NCBI GenBank assembly: GCA_963775875.1
Contig: CAVZKP010000001.1
Span: 1 to 64,000 of the forward strand
DNA from: AP-15 sp963775875
GTDB lineage: Bacteria > Pseudomonadota > Alphaproteobacteria > ATCC43930 > CGMCC-115725
Length of the DNA stretch: 64,000 nt
Direction: 5' to 3'
In this document: one piece after another, positions 16,064 to 25,304 of the stretch
Layout: every line of letters begins with the position of its first letter
Numbering within the stretch: position 1 is the first letter of the stretch
The notes under the pieces: generated by a model
What the model was told of the DNA's origin: nothing
The model's input: only the letters and a program-made list of their open reading frames with translations
Database searches by the model: none
Program-made: the position numbers and the translations under genes

Positions 16064-17470
16064 GTGCTGCTGCGGAGCCTGTCGGCCCGTCTTCTCGTCC
16101 TGACCATCTTTTTCGTGATGGTCGGCGAGGTTTTGATCTTTGTGCCGTCGGTCGCACGGTTTCGCATGACCTATTTCGAGAACCGCATCGCTTCCGGCGA
16201 GCTTGCCACCCTGGCGCTCGAGGCGAGCCCGACCGGGCGTCTCGACCGCAGCCTCGTCGACAAGCTGCTCGCCCGGGTCGGCGCCCATGCGGTGATCCTG
16301 CACCGCGCCGACGGGATGCTGCTGATGCTCGACCGCCCGGTGCCGCCAAAGCCGGACATCACGATCGATTTGACCCATCCGAGCGTTATCGCCGCGATCC
16401 GCGGCTCGTTCGGCGCGCTGCTGCGCAGCGGCAATCGCATTGTGCGGGTGCTCGGCCCGTCGCCAACCGGTAGCGGCGAGACGGTCGAGGTGTTGCTCGA
16501 CGAGGCGCCGTTGCGGGCCGAGATGTGGGGCTTCGGCATCCGCATCCTCGAATTGTCGATCGTGATCTCGCTGGTCGCCGCGGCTCTGGTCTATCTCAGC
16601 CTGCAATGGTTGCTGGTGCGGCCGATGCGCCGGCTGACCGCCAGCATGATCGAGTTCCGCACCGAACCGGAGGACGGCTCGCGGATGATCCGGGCCAGTC
16701 GCCGAAACGACGAGATCGGGGTTGCCGCGCGCGAGCTCGCGATCATGCAGGACACCGTGCGCCGGGCATTGGCCCAGCGTGCGCGGCTGGCCGCGCTCGG
16801 CTCTGCGGTGACCAAGATCAATCACGATCTGCGCAACATTCTGGCGACGGCGCGGCTGGTGACCGACGGCCTGACCGCTAGTGCGGCACCCGAAGTTCGC
16901 CGCATCCTGCCGCGACTGATCGAGGCGATCGACCGCGCCGTGGCGTTGTGCACGCAGACCCTCGATTTTTCGCGCGAGGGTAGCGCACCCCTGGCGTCGA
17001 GCCGGTTTCGGCTCGGGCCGCTGATCGACGAGGTGAGTTCCGGTCTGGCGGTTTCCGAGCACGATCTGGCGTTCGAATGTGCGATCCCGCCCGATCTGAT
17101 GGTCGAGGCAGACCGCGATCAGCTGTACCGGGTCCTGTCAAACCTTGCGCGCAATGCAATCGAGGCTGGGGCGCGGCGGCTTCGCTTTGCCGCAGCGCGC
17201 GAGCAGGGGTCGGTCGCGATCGAGGTCAGCGATGACGGCCCCGGCCTGCCGCCAAAGGCGCGCGAAAATCTGTTCCGCCCGTTTTTTGGCTCGGCCCGCC
17301 CCGGCGGCAGCGGGCTCGGCCTGGCGATCGCCCGCGAATTGACCCGAGCGCATGGCGGCGATCTGACGCTGGTTTCCAGCACCGGCGCCGGCACGGTTTT
17401 CCGCCTGAGCCTGCCGGCGCCCGCCGATCGCGCCGCCGAAGCCAGCCGCGCGCCCGCGCCGCTGGCCTGA
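16064..17470 (+). CDS. Sensor histidine kinase, no adjacent response regulator
   Basis: This 468-residue protein starts with GTG at 16064, 15 bp after the reductase. TM1 covers about residues 8-28, a periplasmic sensor part about 30-165, and TM2 (LSIVISLVAAALVYLSL) about 168-185. HAMP-like sequence follows (RPMRRLTASMIEFR), then a HisKA-type helix with the phospho-acceptor in KINHDLRNILATARL. The ATPase domain has LSNLARNAIEAGA (N box), DDGPGLP (G1) and GGSGLGLAIARELTRAHGG (G2). No response regulator lies nearby. Co-transcription with TVP38 and the flavoprotein suggests it senses an envelope or redox state. Confidence 0.88.
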   Translation: MLLRSLSARLLVLTIFFVMVGEVLIFVPSVARFRMTYFENRIASGELATLALEASPTGRLDRSLVDKLLARVGAHAVILHRADGMLLMLDRPVPPKPDITIDLTHPSVIAAIRGSFGALLRSGNRIVRVLGPSPTGSGETVEVLLDEAPLRAEMWGFGIRILELSIVISLVAAALVYLSLQWLLVRPMRRLTASMIEFRTEPEDGSRMIRASRRNDEIGVAARELAIMQDTVRRALAQRARLAALGSAVTKINHDLRNILATARLVTDGLTASAAPEVRRILPRLIEAIDRAVALCTQTLDFSREGSAPLASSRFRLGPLIDEVSSGLAVSEHDLAFECAIPPDLMVEADRDQLYRVLSNLARNAIEAGARRLRFAAAREQGSVAIEVSDDGPGLPPKARENLFRPFFGSARPGGSGLGLAIARELTRAHGGDLTLVSSTGAGTVFRLSLPAPADRAAEASRAPAPLA

Positions 17471-17496
17471 CCCCGATGCTGGCGGCGGTCAGCCCG

Positions 17497-18951
17497 TCAG
17501 GCGAAGCCGACAAAGCCGATGCTGATGTCGTTGATCTTCCGCTTGGAACGCTGAAAGACGCCGATGCCGTTGGCCGAACCGCCCTCGTTGGTGTTGCCCT
17601 CGATGGTGACCAGGGTGCCGCCGATCACATCGGCGACAAGACCGGCATGGCCGGTGGTCGGGCCGGTATCGATGTAGAAGACCATGCCCGGCACGACCAG
17701 CGACGGGTCGCTGGCGGCTTGTGCGGCGGGTAGGATCGTCAGGCCGGGCAGCGACTGGGCCATCTGCCAGGAGCGCTTTACTCCGGCGGTCCGCGGCACC
17801 GGATTGGCGAGGTTGAGATTGGCGGCAGCCCGGCCGAAGCACCAATAGACAAAGGCCATGCACCACGGCGCGCCGCGCAGCCCCGGCTCGACCGCTTCGA
17901 GATACTGATCGACGCGCGGTCCGCGATTTGAGCCGAGCGGCACTTCGCGGACCCCAACCTGCGTCGCCGCTGTCTGAAGCGCCTGGGCCGGCAGCGACCC
18001 TGCTGGCGGCGCGGATGTTGCGATTTGCGGGGTGGCGATCCCGAACAGCGCCGCCCAGGTCTTCTGGCCGACGATGCCGTCGATTTCCAGGGGGGTATTG
18101 GTTTCGTCGACCGCCCGCGCCTGGAACAGTTTTACCGCCGCTTCCGTCTGGCCGCCGAAATCGCCATCGGCGCCGCCCGTGCTGATGCCGAGCGCGGCGA
18201 GGCGCAGCTGGATTCCGGTAACCTCGGGACCACGTGCATCCATCCTGACGGGGTGACCCGGATAGGCCGGTGGCGCCGCCAAAGGCGCGGCGGCGCCGTC
18301 CTCTGGCGACACTGCCGGGGTGATGGCAACCTCGCCGGTATCGACCGGGGCCGGCGGGACCGCGATCGCCGCCTTGGCGGTGTCGATGATCCGTCTGAGC
18401 ACCGCCATGCCGCCGCATTGCTTGCTGACCGCAATGTCGGACCACTTCCCGTCGGCGACATACCGACCGGCCGAGTAGATGGTCGTGAAACTCCACAAAT
18501 ATGGGCTTTTCACATGGGGGTGGTTCAATCGATAGCCGAAGCCATTATACCGTTCGAGCACATAGGCAATGCCCGCTACCGACCAGTCGGTCCATTTATC
18601 TAGATCGTGCATGGTCAGCGCGTCGATCGCGCTGTCCAGCCATTGGAACGGCGGATTGCCGGTCGGCGGCCTGCCGCGGGGGACATGCACGGTCTGAGCC
18701 GACAGCGGATCGCCATTGTGGAGGTGAGTGTTGAAGTTGAATTCGGCTTCAAGACTGTGGATTATGCCCACCACATAGGCGGGGACCCCGATTTTGGCTT
18801 CCACCTGCTGGTATTGGGCAATGTTAACCGGATCGAAAATCCGATCGGCGGTAGCCGATGTCTCGAATTTATGCTCGGGCCTCGGCTGAGCCAAGGCGAA
18901 CAGGTGATTATATTCGTCGGCAAGATCCTTGGTGAATGGTAGCGTTGCCAT
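17497..18951 (-). CDS. Peptidoglycan-binding and CHAP-domain protein
   Basis: The 484 residues appear to hold three parts. The N-terminal region (about 40-190) contains GIIHSLEAEFNFNTHLHNGDPL and resembles lysozyme-like proteins of phages and secretion systems. A PG_binding_1 domain (about 235-315) reads GPEVTGIQLRLAALG and DGIVGQKTWAALFG. A C-terminal CHAP-type amidase (about 345-480) has the catalytic Cys in APWCMAFVYWC and His in TTGHAGLVADV. There is no signal peptide, so export would need a holin-like or dedicated route, or the enzyme acts on incoming material. It converges with the orphan kinase. The upstream gap holds an AT-rich promoter candidate. Confidence 0.8.
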   Translation of the reverse strand: MATLPFTKDLADEYNHLFALAQPRPEHKFETSATADRIFDPVNIAQYQQVEAKIGVPAYVVGIIHSLEAEFNFNTHLHNGDPLSAQTVHVPRGRPPTGNPPFQWLDSAIDALTMHDLDKWTDWSVAGIAYVLERYNGFGYRLNHPHVKSPYLWSFTTIYSAGRYVADGKWSDIAVSKQCGGMAVLRRIIDTAKAAIAVPPAPVDTGEVAITPAVSPEDGAAAPLAAPPAYPGHPVRMDARGPEVTGIQLRLAALGISTGGADGDFGGQTEAAVKLFQARAVDETNTPLEIDGIVGQKTWAALFGIATPQIATSAPPAGSLPAQALQTAATQVGVREVPLGSNRGPRVDQYLEAVEPGLRGAPWCMAFVYWCFGRAAANLNLANPVPRTAGVKRSWQMAQSLPGLTILPAAQAASDPSLVVPGMVFYIDTGPTTGHAGLVADVIGGTLVTIEGNTNEGGSANGIGVFQRSKRKINDISIGFVGFA

Positions 18952-19127
18952 GGCTGGCTTCCCTGTTCTCGACGGTCGGTATTTATACCAAGCCGTAAGG
19001 TTATATTCATATTCAGGGTAAAATCAGCAAAATTCTTGATCTGGCCAGCCAGCGCCGATCGGGTTGCGATCGCCGCCGAGACAATTTTCTAAAATGGTCC
19101 GAAGCAGGCCGCGGCCGGGCGGTTTGG
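18952..19127 (-). promoter_or_regulatory. AT-rich leader with GGTATAAATACC palindrome upstream of the CHAP gene
   Basis: This 176-bp gap is AT-rich in its first 80 bp. A near-perfect palindrome, GGTATTTATACC on the plus strand, lies about 30 bp upstream of the CHAP gene start and could be a promoter/operator element. No -35 box is convincing, and the assignment is by position and composition only. Confidence 0.3.
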
Positions 19128-20360
19128 TCAGTCGAGCGCCAATGTCATCGATTTGAGATAGGCGGTCTCGGGCAGCGAAGGATGGACCGGGTGATCGGGC
19201 CCGGCGCCGGCATTGCGCAGGATGCGGAAGCTGCGCCCGGCATCGGCGAGCCCGCGCCGCACCGCCTCGGCGAAATCGCCGGCCTCGACATTGTAGGAGC
19301 ACGAGGCGAGAAACAGTATGCCCCCGCGCGCGGTCAATAATGCGGCGAGACGCGCCAGCTTTCGGTAGCCGCGCAGCGCCGCCGGCGCTTCCTTGCGTGA
19401 TTTGGCAAAGGCCGGCGGGTCGGCGATGACGATATCGAAGCGCTCGCCGGCGTCGGCGAGCCGGGCCGATTCGCCAAACACATCGGCCCGACGGAAGCTG
19501 CAGATGGCGTCGACCTGGTTCAGCGTCGCCGCTTCGGCGGCGAGCGCGAGGGCCGATTCGGAACGGTCGATCCCGAGCACCGAAGCGGCGCCAGCGCGGG
19601 CGGCTTGCACCGCAAACCCGCCAGTGTAGCAATAAAGGTCGAGGACGCGCCCCCCGCCCGCCAGGCCGGCGACAAAGAAGCGGTTGTCGCGCTGGTCGAA
19701 AAACCAGCCGGTCTTCTGCCCGGCGAGCGGGTCGATCGGAAACACCGCGCTGTTTTCGCGGACGTGGACCGGTCCGCCGACTTCGCCCAGCGCCACGCGC
19801 GTCTCGGGGGTCAGGCCCTCCTGCGCGCGCACCGGGCTGTCGTTGCGCAGCACGATCACCTGCGGCTTCAGCAGCGCGGTGAGTGCGTCGAGAACCAGGG
19901 GTTCGAGCCGGGCCATGCCGGCCGCGTTCGACTGCACCACCAGGACCGCGCCGTAGCGGTCGACGACCAGGCCCGGCAGGCCGTCGGCCTCGGCATGGAC
20001 GAGGCGGTAATAGGGCTGATCGTACAGCCGCTCGCGCAGCCGCAGCGCGCGATCGAGCCGGCGCCCGAGGAAACGCCCGTCGATCGGCCGGCCGGCATCG
20101 CGGTCGAGCAAGCGCGCGGCCAACAGACAATGCGGGTTGAACATGGCGACGCCAAGCGCGCTGTCGTCGGCGCGGCGCAGGGTGACGAGCGTCCCGCGCG
20201 TCAGCGCACGCGCGGTCTCATCCATCCGCACCTCGTTCGCGTAGATCCACGGGTGACCCAATTCGGCGCGTTTGTGGCGGGCCGGCAACAGCGCGACCGA
20301 GGGCCGCGACGCCGGGTCGTCGCCGGCCACCTCGCTTGGGACTGCTGTCTCGGCGCTCAT
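19128..20360 (-). CDS. RlmI-like 23S rRNA (cytosine-C5) methyltransferase
   Basis: The 410-residue protein has an N-terminal PUA-like part (RAELGHPWIYANEV, about residues 30-45), an EEHD-like linker and a C-terminal Rossmann methyltransferase. The SAM motif is VLDLYCYTGGFAVQAARAGA, with acidic LGIDRSESAL, motif IV ADPPAFAKSRKE and the catalytic Cys in FLASCSYNV. Architecture matches RlmI, which makes m5C1962 in 23S rRNA in E. coli; target conservation is inferred. It runs divergently from tRNA-Arg. Confidence 0.9.
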   Translation of the reverse strand: MSAETAVPSEVAGDDPASRPSVALLPARHKRAELGHPWIYANEVRMDETARALTRGTLVTLRRADDSALGVAMFNPHCLLAARLLDRDAGRPIDGRFLGRRLDRALRLRERLYDQPYYRLVHAEADGLPGLVVDRYGAVLVVQSNAAGMARLEPLVLDALTALLKPQVIVLRNDSPVRAQEGLTPETRVALGEVGGPVHVRENSAVFPIDPLAGQKTGWFFDQRDNRFFVAGLAGGGRVLDLYCYTGGFAVQAARAGAASVLGIDRSESALALAAEAATLNQVDAICSFRRADVFGESARLADAGERFDIVIADPPAFAKSRKEAPAALRGYRKLARLAALLTARGGILFLASCSYNVEAGDFAEAVRRGLADAGRSFRILRNAGAGPDHPVHPSLPETAYLKSMTLALD

Positions 20361-20528
20361 TGCTCATCACTCCCGACTTGCCGCGGCGGCGGCCGCCATT
20401 ATTTGGCCGCGCCATTGGCTGCTTGCGAGCCCGCCCCGGCTCGGGGCGCGCTCCCCGATCCGCCTTGCCTTTTGCGGTGCCGCGGGAGTAGTTGTTGCCG
20501 CCGCCATTGCCGGCGCGCTTCGCGGCGG

Positions 20529-20605
20529 GCGCCCGTAGCTCAATTGGATAGAGCACCAGACTACGGATCTGGGGGTTGGGGGTTCGACTCCCTCCGGGCG
20601 CGCCA
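20529..20605 (+). tRNA. tRNA-Arg (anticodon ACG)
   Basis: A 77-base cloverleaf. The acceptor arm GCGCCCG (20529-20535) pairs with CGGGCGC (20595-20601). The anticodon arm is CCAGA / TCTGG with loop CTACGGA, so the anticodon is ACG. The T arm is GGGGG / CCCTC around TTCGACT. G is the discriminator base and CCA is encoded (20603-20605). ACG is read as ICG after TadA deamination and decodes CGN arginine codons. Confidence 0.95.
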
Positions 20606-20743
20606 AGCCTTCGGGATGCGGCGGGACGAGGTTGGGCGTCAGGGCGGTCTTGCGGACAGGTCTCTGGCTCCCAACGTTCAGCTTGCTAAAATTAACGAAT
20701 TGGCTTTCGATATCGCGAATGGATCAACCGTTCGGAGCAAATC

Positions 20744-21112
20744 TTGCTTAGCCGACAGCAGCAACCCTATCCTCGCGGCGACGATCGCGAGCGCATCGTC
20801 AGGGCGCGCCAAGCCGCCGAAGAGCTTTTCACCTCAAAACCGGCGTTCAGCGGGCCGATTTCGGAACCTCCGCCAGCCGGGCAGACGGCGCGCAAGCCGC
20901 GTGTGCTGCGAGTGATCCCGCCGGCGGCTCCGGTCCCTGCCAAGGAGGTCGAAACTCCGATCAGCCCCGAGCCACGGGCGACCGGCGAGATCCCAGCGTC
21001 GCAATTCGGGCGCATTCGCAGCTGGGTAAAATACGGCATGACGGTCGCCCAGGTCGCCAGGGTCTATAGGGTTGCCGCCAGCGACATCGAGCGCATCCTC
21101 CGGCAAGCCTGA
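20744..21112 (+). CDS. Hypothetical protein, 122 residues, C-terminal HTH-like helix pair
   Basis: A TTG at 20744 with GGAG 7 bases upstream opens this frame. The N-terminal half is charged and disordered-looking (RARQAAEELFTSKPAF, then Pro-rich). The last 35 residues, IRSWVKYGMTVAQVARVYRV followed by AASDIERILRQA, look like a short helix-turn-helix of the kind that binds DNA or RNA. I recall similar small proteins with an AEELF core in other alphaproteobacteria but no function. It lies 138 bp downstream of tRNA-Arg and converges on the TPR gene with a 7-bp gap. Confidence 0.6.
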   Translation: MLSRQQQPYPRGDDRERIVRARQAAEELFTSKPAFSGPISEPPPAGQTARKPRVLRVIPPAAPVPAKEVETPISPEPRATGEIPASQFGRIRSWVKYGMTVAQVARVYRVAASDIERILRQA

Positions 21113-21119
21113 CAAACGA

Positions 21120-22442
21120 TCAGCCGGCGATTTCCGCGGCACCGTGGAGAAAGCGCCGGTTCGGGGCGCTGCGCGGACGGGCGTCGAGCCGCTGATGCGC
21201 CAGCGCCAGAGCAACGTCGCGCTTCCCGGCGCGCACCGCCGCCTCGGCCAGGGTCCAGTCGATCACGTCACGTTGCGCGTGACTGCCGCCAATCTGCCAC
21301 AGATCGACACGTACCGGCAGCAACCAATCGACCGCCTGGTCGTAGTCGCGGCGATTGAACGCGGCGAGGCCGTTGACGATCGGAATGCCGACGGTGTGGT
21401 AGAGGCCGGCCGCTTCGACGCCGCTGGCCGCCGTCTGACGCATCGCCGCCAGCCGCCGCTCGACCAGCAACTCCTGGCCTGAGCGCAATTCGGCCATCGC
21501 CGCGTGGATATCGCTGAACACGAGACATTTTCCGTCGGCATGGTCTTGCCATAGCGCCGCCAGCTCCTGCCAACGGTCGCCGATGTCGCAGCCAAGGGTA
21601 TCGAGGCGCCACAGCAGAGCCGACGCGTTGGTGAGGCTGAGGCTCAAGGGGCGCTGGGTAGCGCGGATCGGGCCGTCATAGAGCGCAAGCGCGGCGTCGT
21701 ATTGCCCGAGCTCGATGTGGAATAGCGCCTGGTGCCACCAGATATGGACCTGGTTGGCGTGGCCAGGGGTCGACCATAGCGCCTCCCGCGCCGCCATCCA
21801 CCCCACCCCGTCTTCCGGACGCCCGGTCATCTCCATCACATGAGCGACCGTGTGATGCGGCCAAAAGCTCAACGGTTCGAGATCGGCGGCGGCGCGGGAT
21901 TCCGCCTCGGCGCGGGCGTAATCGCCGGCTTCCTCGAGCCCGAAGCCATGAAAGGCCAGCAAGGTGGCGTAGCCCGGCTGGTCCTCGGACCACAATGGCA
22001 GGGCCCGCGCCGAGCGGTCCCGGATCCAATGGAAGCGTCCGAGGAACCCGTCGGCCAGCACCGCCGCCTGATGTGCCAGAAGGTCGAACGGGTAATGCAT
22101 CAGATGGCGGTCGAGCACCGCGACGGCGGCGGCGCGGGAACCCTGGACCGAGTGGGACAGGGCGGCGAGGTGGGCTTGCTCACGCTCGTTCAACGACAAC
22201 CGCCGGGCGGTTTCAACCAATAGACTGGCCTGGGTCATCAGGCCTGGGTCATTGGCCGCGGCGAGGACCCAGGCTTTTCCTAGATGCGCCATGACGAAGT
22301 CGGGCGCGGCCTGACGCGCGGCGTCGAACAGGCCGACGGCGTCGCCATAGACGAGGTTGAACGCCCGCACCGCCTCATCATAGGTGGTGACACCCGCGGC
22401 CGTCGCACCGGAGAGGTGATATCCCTGCGCATCCTGGTTCAT
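21120..22442 (-). CDS. TTC38-like tetratricopeptide repeat protein
   Basis: From MNQDAQGYHLSGATAAG the protein is 440 residues and almost entirely helical. Recognisable features of the TTC38 family are YDEAVRAFNLVYGDAVGLFDAA near the N-terminus, HSVQGSRAAAVAVLDRHL, AHVMEMTGRPEDGVGWM and VHIWWHQALFHIELGQYDAAL (each quoted in part). TTC38-type proteins are cytosolic TPR scaffolds without a defined activity. A four-codon-longer start at 22454 is possible. It is divergent from the DHA2 transporter with a 196-bp gap. Confidence 0.85.
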   Translation of the reverse strand: MNQDAQGYHLSGATAAGVTTYDEAVRAFNLVYGDAVGLFDAARQAAPDFVMAHLGKAWVLAAANDPGLMTQASLLVETARRLSLNEREQAHLAALSHSVQGSRAAAVAVLDRHLMHYPFDLLAHQAAVLADGFLGRFHWIRDRSARALPLWSEDQPGYATLLAFHGFGLEEAGDYARAEAESRAAADLEPLSFWPHHTVAHVMEMTGRPEDGVGWMAAREALWSTPGHANQVHIWWHQALFHIELGQYDAALALYDGPIRATQRPLSLSLTNASALLWRLDTLGCDIGDRWQELAALWQDHADGKCLVFSDIHAAMAELRSGQELLVERRLAAMRQTAASGVEAAGLYHTVGIPIVNGLAAFNRRDYDQAVDWLLPVRVDLWQIGGSHAQRDVIDWTLAEAAVRAGKRDVALALAHQRLDARPRSAPNRRFLHGAAEIAG

Positions 22443-22638
22443 AGCTCGCCCCATTGCCCCGAACCCCGCTCCCTTGTTGCCCTCGGGCCGCGGTGGGAGG
22501 TTATATTAGCTAAATAGATTTCGAGCCGATGATGATTACCGCCCCGGTTCCCTTGCCACTGTTGCCGTTGTTGCGCAAGGCGCGCGGGGCAGAGCCGCCG
22601 CCGCCAACCGGGCAGCGCTCCGTGCGAAGGCGCGGCTG

Positions 22639-24174
22639 GTGAGAGGAGAGGCGGCGCCGCCGGTCGCCCATCGTGGGGCGATGACCGCGACGGTCATCTG
22701 CGCGTGCGTCATGCAGGGGCTCGACACGACGATCGTCAATGTCGCCCTGCCGCACATCCAGGGCAGCATGTCGGCTTCCCAAGACCAGATCTCGTGGGTG
22801 TTGACCTCCTACATCGTCGCTTCGGCGATCATGATGCCGCTGACCGGCTGGCTCGCCGGCCGTTTTGGCGTCAGATACATCTTTCTCGCCTCGGTCATCG
22901 GTTTCACGATCGCCTCGGCCTTGTGCGGGGCGGCGACGAGTCTCACCCAACTGGTGCTTTACCGCCTCCTGCAGGGCGTGTGCAGCGCCGGGCTGGTGCC
23001 GCTGGGACAGGCGACTTTGTTTACGATCTATCCGCGCGAGCGCCACGGCCACGCGATGGCGATCTTTAGCACCGGCGCGATGATGGGGCCGATCATCGGC
23101 CCGACCCTGGGCGGCTGGCTGACTGAGAACCTCGATTGGCGCTGGTGCTTCTACATCAACCTGCCGGTCGGGGCATTGTGCGCACTCGGCATCTTCGTCT
23201 TGATCCGCCAGTCCCCGGCGATGCGGCGCGACCAGTTCGATATGTTCGGCTTTGCCATGCTGAGCATCGCGATCGGTTCGTTGCAATTGATGCTCGACCG
23301 CGGTCAGCTCAAGGACTGGTTCCACTCGACCGAGATCTGGGCCGAGGCGACGATCTCGGTATTGTGTTTCTATCTCTTGGTCGTCCACACGATGACGGCT
23401 GGCGAGCGCTCGTTCCTAAATCGAGAATTGTTGAAGAGCCCGAATTTCGTCGCCGGAAGCTTGCTGATGTTTGGGGTCGGCATGATCCTCAGCGGCACCC
23501 TGGCGCTGTTGCCGTCGATGATGCAGGTGCTGATGAATTACCCGGTGTTCGATGCCGGGTGGATGATGGCGCCGCGCGGCTTCGGCACGATGCTGGCGAT
23601 GTTCCTGGTCGCGCGGGTGATCGACCGCATCGACAACCGGCTGTTCATCCTGGTCGGGTTTCTGCTGACTGCGGCGTCGTTGTGGCAGATGACCGGCTAT
23701 TCGTTGTACATGGGGTCGGGGCCGATCCTGTTCGCCGGGTTCGCCCAGGGTTTCGGGCTCGGCTGCACTTTCGTGCCGCTCAACCTGCTGGCGCTGTCGG
23801 GCCTGCCGCATCACATCCTGACCCAGGGCACCGCGATACGCGCCCTGATGCGCATGCTCGGCGGCAGCATCGGCATTGCCATCCTCGAAACGCAACTCTC
23901 TCGGAACACCCAGATCGTTCATTCCCGTCTGATCGAAGGGCTGCGCCCCGACAACCCGTTGGCCCACGCGCCGTACCTCGCCGCGCCGTTCAATCTGGTG
24001 ACGCCCTCCGGGATCGCCGCGCTCAACCAGGAGGTAACCCGACAGGCGGCTATGATTGGCTATATCGACGATTTCGCGCTGATGCTGATTGTCATCCTCG
24101 CCTCCCTACCGCTGCTGCTGCTGGTCCGCGTTCCCCGCCGGCAGCCGATAGCGGCGGCAGCGGCGGACGATTAG
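22639..24174 (+). CDS. DHA2 family MFS multidrug exporter (EmrB/QacA type)
   Basis: This 511-residue, probably 14-helix transporter starts at GTG 22639. The DHA2 signature is early: MQGLDTTIVNVALPHIQGSM (TM1, motif D1), then LTGWLAGRFGVR (motif A) and LYRLLQGVCSAGLVPLGQA (motif B). Motif C follows in GPIIGPTLGGWLTENLDWRW. It would expel drugs or other amphiphiles by proton antiport, usually with an EmrA-type adaptor, but no adaptor gene is adjacent. A TTC38 gene is divergent, and a D-2-hydroxyacid dehydrogenase converges on it. Confidence 0.9.
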   Translation: MRGEAAPPVAHRGAMTATVICACVMQGLDTTIVNVALPHIQGSMSASQDQISWVLTSYIVASAIMMPLTGWLAGRFGVRYIFLASVIGFTIASALCGAATSLTQLVLYRLLQGVCSAGLVPLGQATLFTIYPRERHGHAMAIFSTGAMMGPIIGPTLGGWLTENLDWRWCFYINLPVGALCALGIFVLIRQSPAMRRDQFDMFGFAMLSIAIGSLQLMLDRGQLKDWFHSTEIWAEATISVLCFYLLVVHTMTAGERSFLNRELLKSPNFVAGSLLMFGVGMILSGTLALLPSMMQVLMNYPVFDAGWMMAPRGFGTMLAMFLVARVIDRIDNRLFILVGFLLTAASLWQMTGYSLYMGSGPILFAGFAQGFGLGCTFVPLNLLALSGLPHHILTQGTAIRALMRMLGGSIGIAILETQLSRNTQIVHSRLIEGLRPDNPLAHAPYLAAPFNLVTPSGIAALNQEVTRQAAMIGYIDDFALMLIVILASLPLLLLVRVPRRQPIAAAAADD

Positions 24175-24225
24175 CGGGGGATCAGCTCGGCGGCCTTCGC
24201 CGGCGCGGCGGGGCAATGGCTGCGC

Positions 24226-25284
24226 CTAATAACCGCGCTGCCAATCGACCACATTTCGCAGCGGCCGACCGTCAAGATAGGCGCGCAGGTTCTCGCAGAA
24301 CAGATCGATGGCGCCATGCCGGTTCTGATCGCTGGCGCCCGAAATGTGCGGCGTGATCAGCACCCGCGGGTCGGACCAGAGTTGCGCCATTGGCGGGTGC
24401 TCGAATTCGCCGACATAGACATCGAGTACGACGCCGCGCAGACGATCGCGCTGCAGCGCGTCGGCCAGCGCTTCCTCGTCGACGATTTCGCCGCGCGCGA
24501 CATTGATCAGCACGCATCCCGCTTTCATCCGGGCAAAGCGGTCCTGGTCGAAGAGGCGGGTCGTCTCCGGCGTCCAGTGGCAGCAAATCACGACGAAATC
24601 GCTGTCGGGCAGGAACCGGTCGAGCTCCCCGGGGCCGCCGAGTTCGCTGAACCCCGCAGGCAAGGACTGGCCCGGTGGCGGGTTGCGGCGGGTGCCGACG
24701 ACCCGCATGCCGAGCGCGGCGCAGAGTTTGCCGACCTCGAGCCCGATACCGCCGGCGCCAACGACGCACGCGGTCTTGCCCTCCAGCAGTAGCGGCCGAT
24801 AGTCACGCGGGGCGAATGCTGCCGCCTCACGATCGATGACCGCGCGGTGCAAGCCCTTGGCGAAATGCAGAATACCGGCCACCGCGTACTCCGCCATCGC
24901 CAGCGTACTGCCGACGCCGCGTGAGGTGGTGACCATCACCCCGCTGCCCCACAGATCGCCCCTGAGCAAATTGCTGGCGCCTGCCGGACGCTGATGAAAC
25001 CATTTTAGCCGCGGCGCCCTGGCGCGCAGATCGAGGGGAAAGGGAAAGCCGCCGAGAATGATCTCGGCGCAGGCGAGGAGGCGGTCGCGTTCCTCGCGGG
25101 TTCCCGAGCCGGTGGTGCCGGTCGGCAGGTAGCGGGCCGCGGTGTAGGCTGGCCAGGTCTGGCGGATTTCGCCGTCGAACCAGCCGCCGGCATCGGTCAA
25201 TGCGACCGCCGCATCGACCGCTTCGATCTGGGCCCGGTCCGCCCCGCCGAGGCGGTGAATATTCAGGATGTTGATCCGTTGCAT
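24226..25284 (-). CDS. D-2-hydroxyacid dehydrogenase family protein
   Basis: This 352-residue NAD(P)-dependent reductase begins MQRINILNIHR. I chose the ATG at 25284 because GGAAAG is properly spaced from it; the ATG at 25290 abuts the ribosome site. The Rossmann glycine motif is VVGAGGIGLEVGKLCAALGM. The catalytic triad Arg is in NVARGEIVDEEAL, Glu in LDVYVGEFEHPP and His in LITPHISGAS. The physiological 2-keto acid is unknown. An FAD oxidoreductase gene ends 20 bp upstream on the same strand, suggesting the two act on the same D-hydroxy or amino acid. Confidence 0.9.
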   Translation of the reverse strand: MQRINILNIHRLGGADRAQIEAVDAAVALTDAGGWFDGEIRQTWPAYTAARYLPTGTTGSGTREERDRLLACAEIILGGFPFPLDLRARAPRLKWFHQRPAGASNLLRGDLWGSGVMVTTSRGVGSTLAMAEYAVAGILHFAKGLHRAVIDREAAAFAPRDYRPLLLEGKTACVVGAGGIGLEVGKLCAALGMRVVGTRRNPPPGQSLPAGFSELGGPGELDRFLPDSDFVVICCHWTPETTRLFDQDRFARMKAGCVLINVARGEIVDEEALADALQRDRLRGVVLDVYVGEFEHPPMAQLWSDPRVLITPHISGASDQNRHGAIDLFCENLRAYLDGRPLRNVVDWQRGY

Positions 25285-25304
25285 GAGCATCTTTCCAAAA
25301 TCGG

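Noticed and set aside
17497..18951. Prophage region around the CHAP gene
   Set aside because: No capsid, tail, holin, integrase or attachment site is visible nearby.
20367..20606. 80-codon minus-strand frame beginning MARPEGVEPPTPRSVVWCS
   Set aside because: It is the antisense of tRNA-Arg, a well-known artefact of automatic gene calling.
20529..22442. Integrative element at tRNA-Arg
   Set aside because: No integrase and no repeat of the tRNA 3' end were seen downstream.
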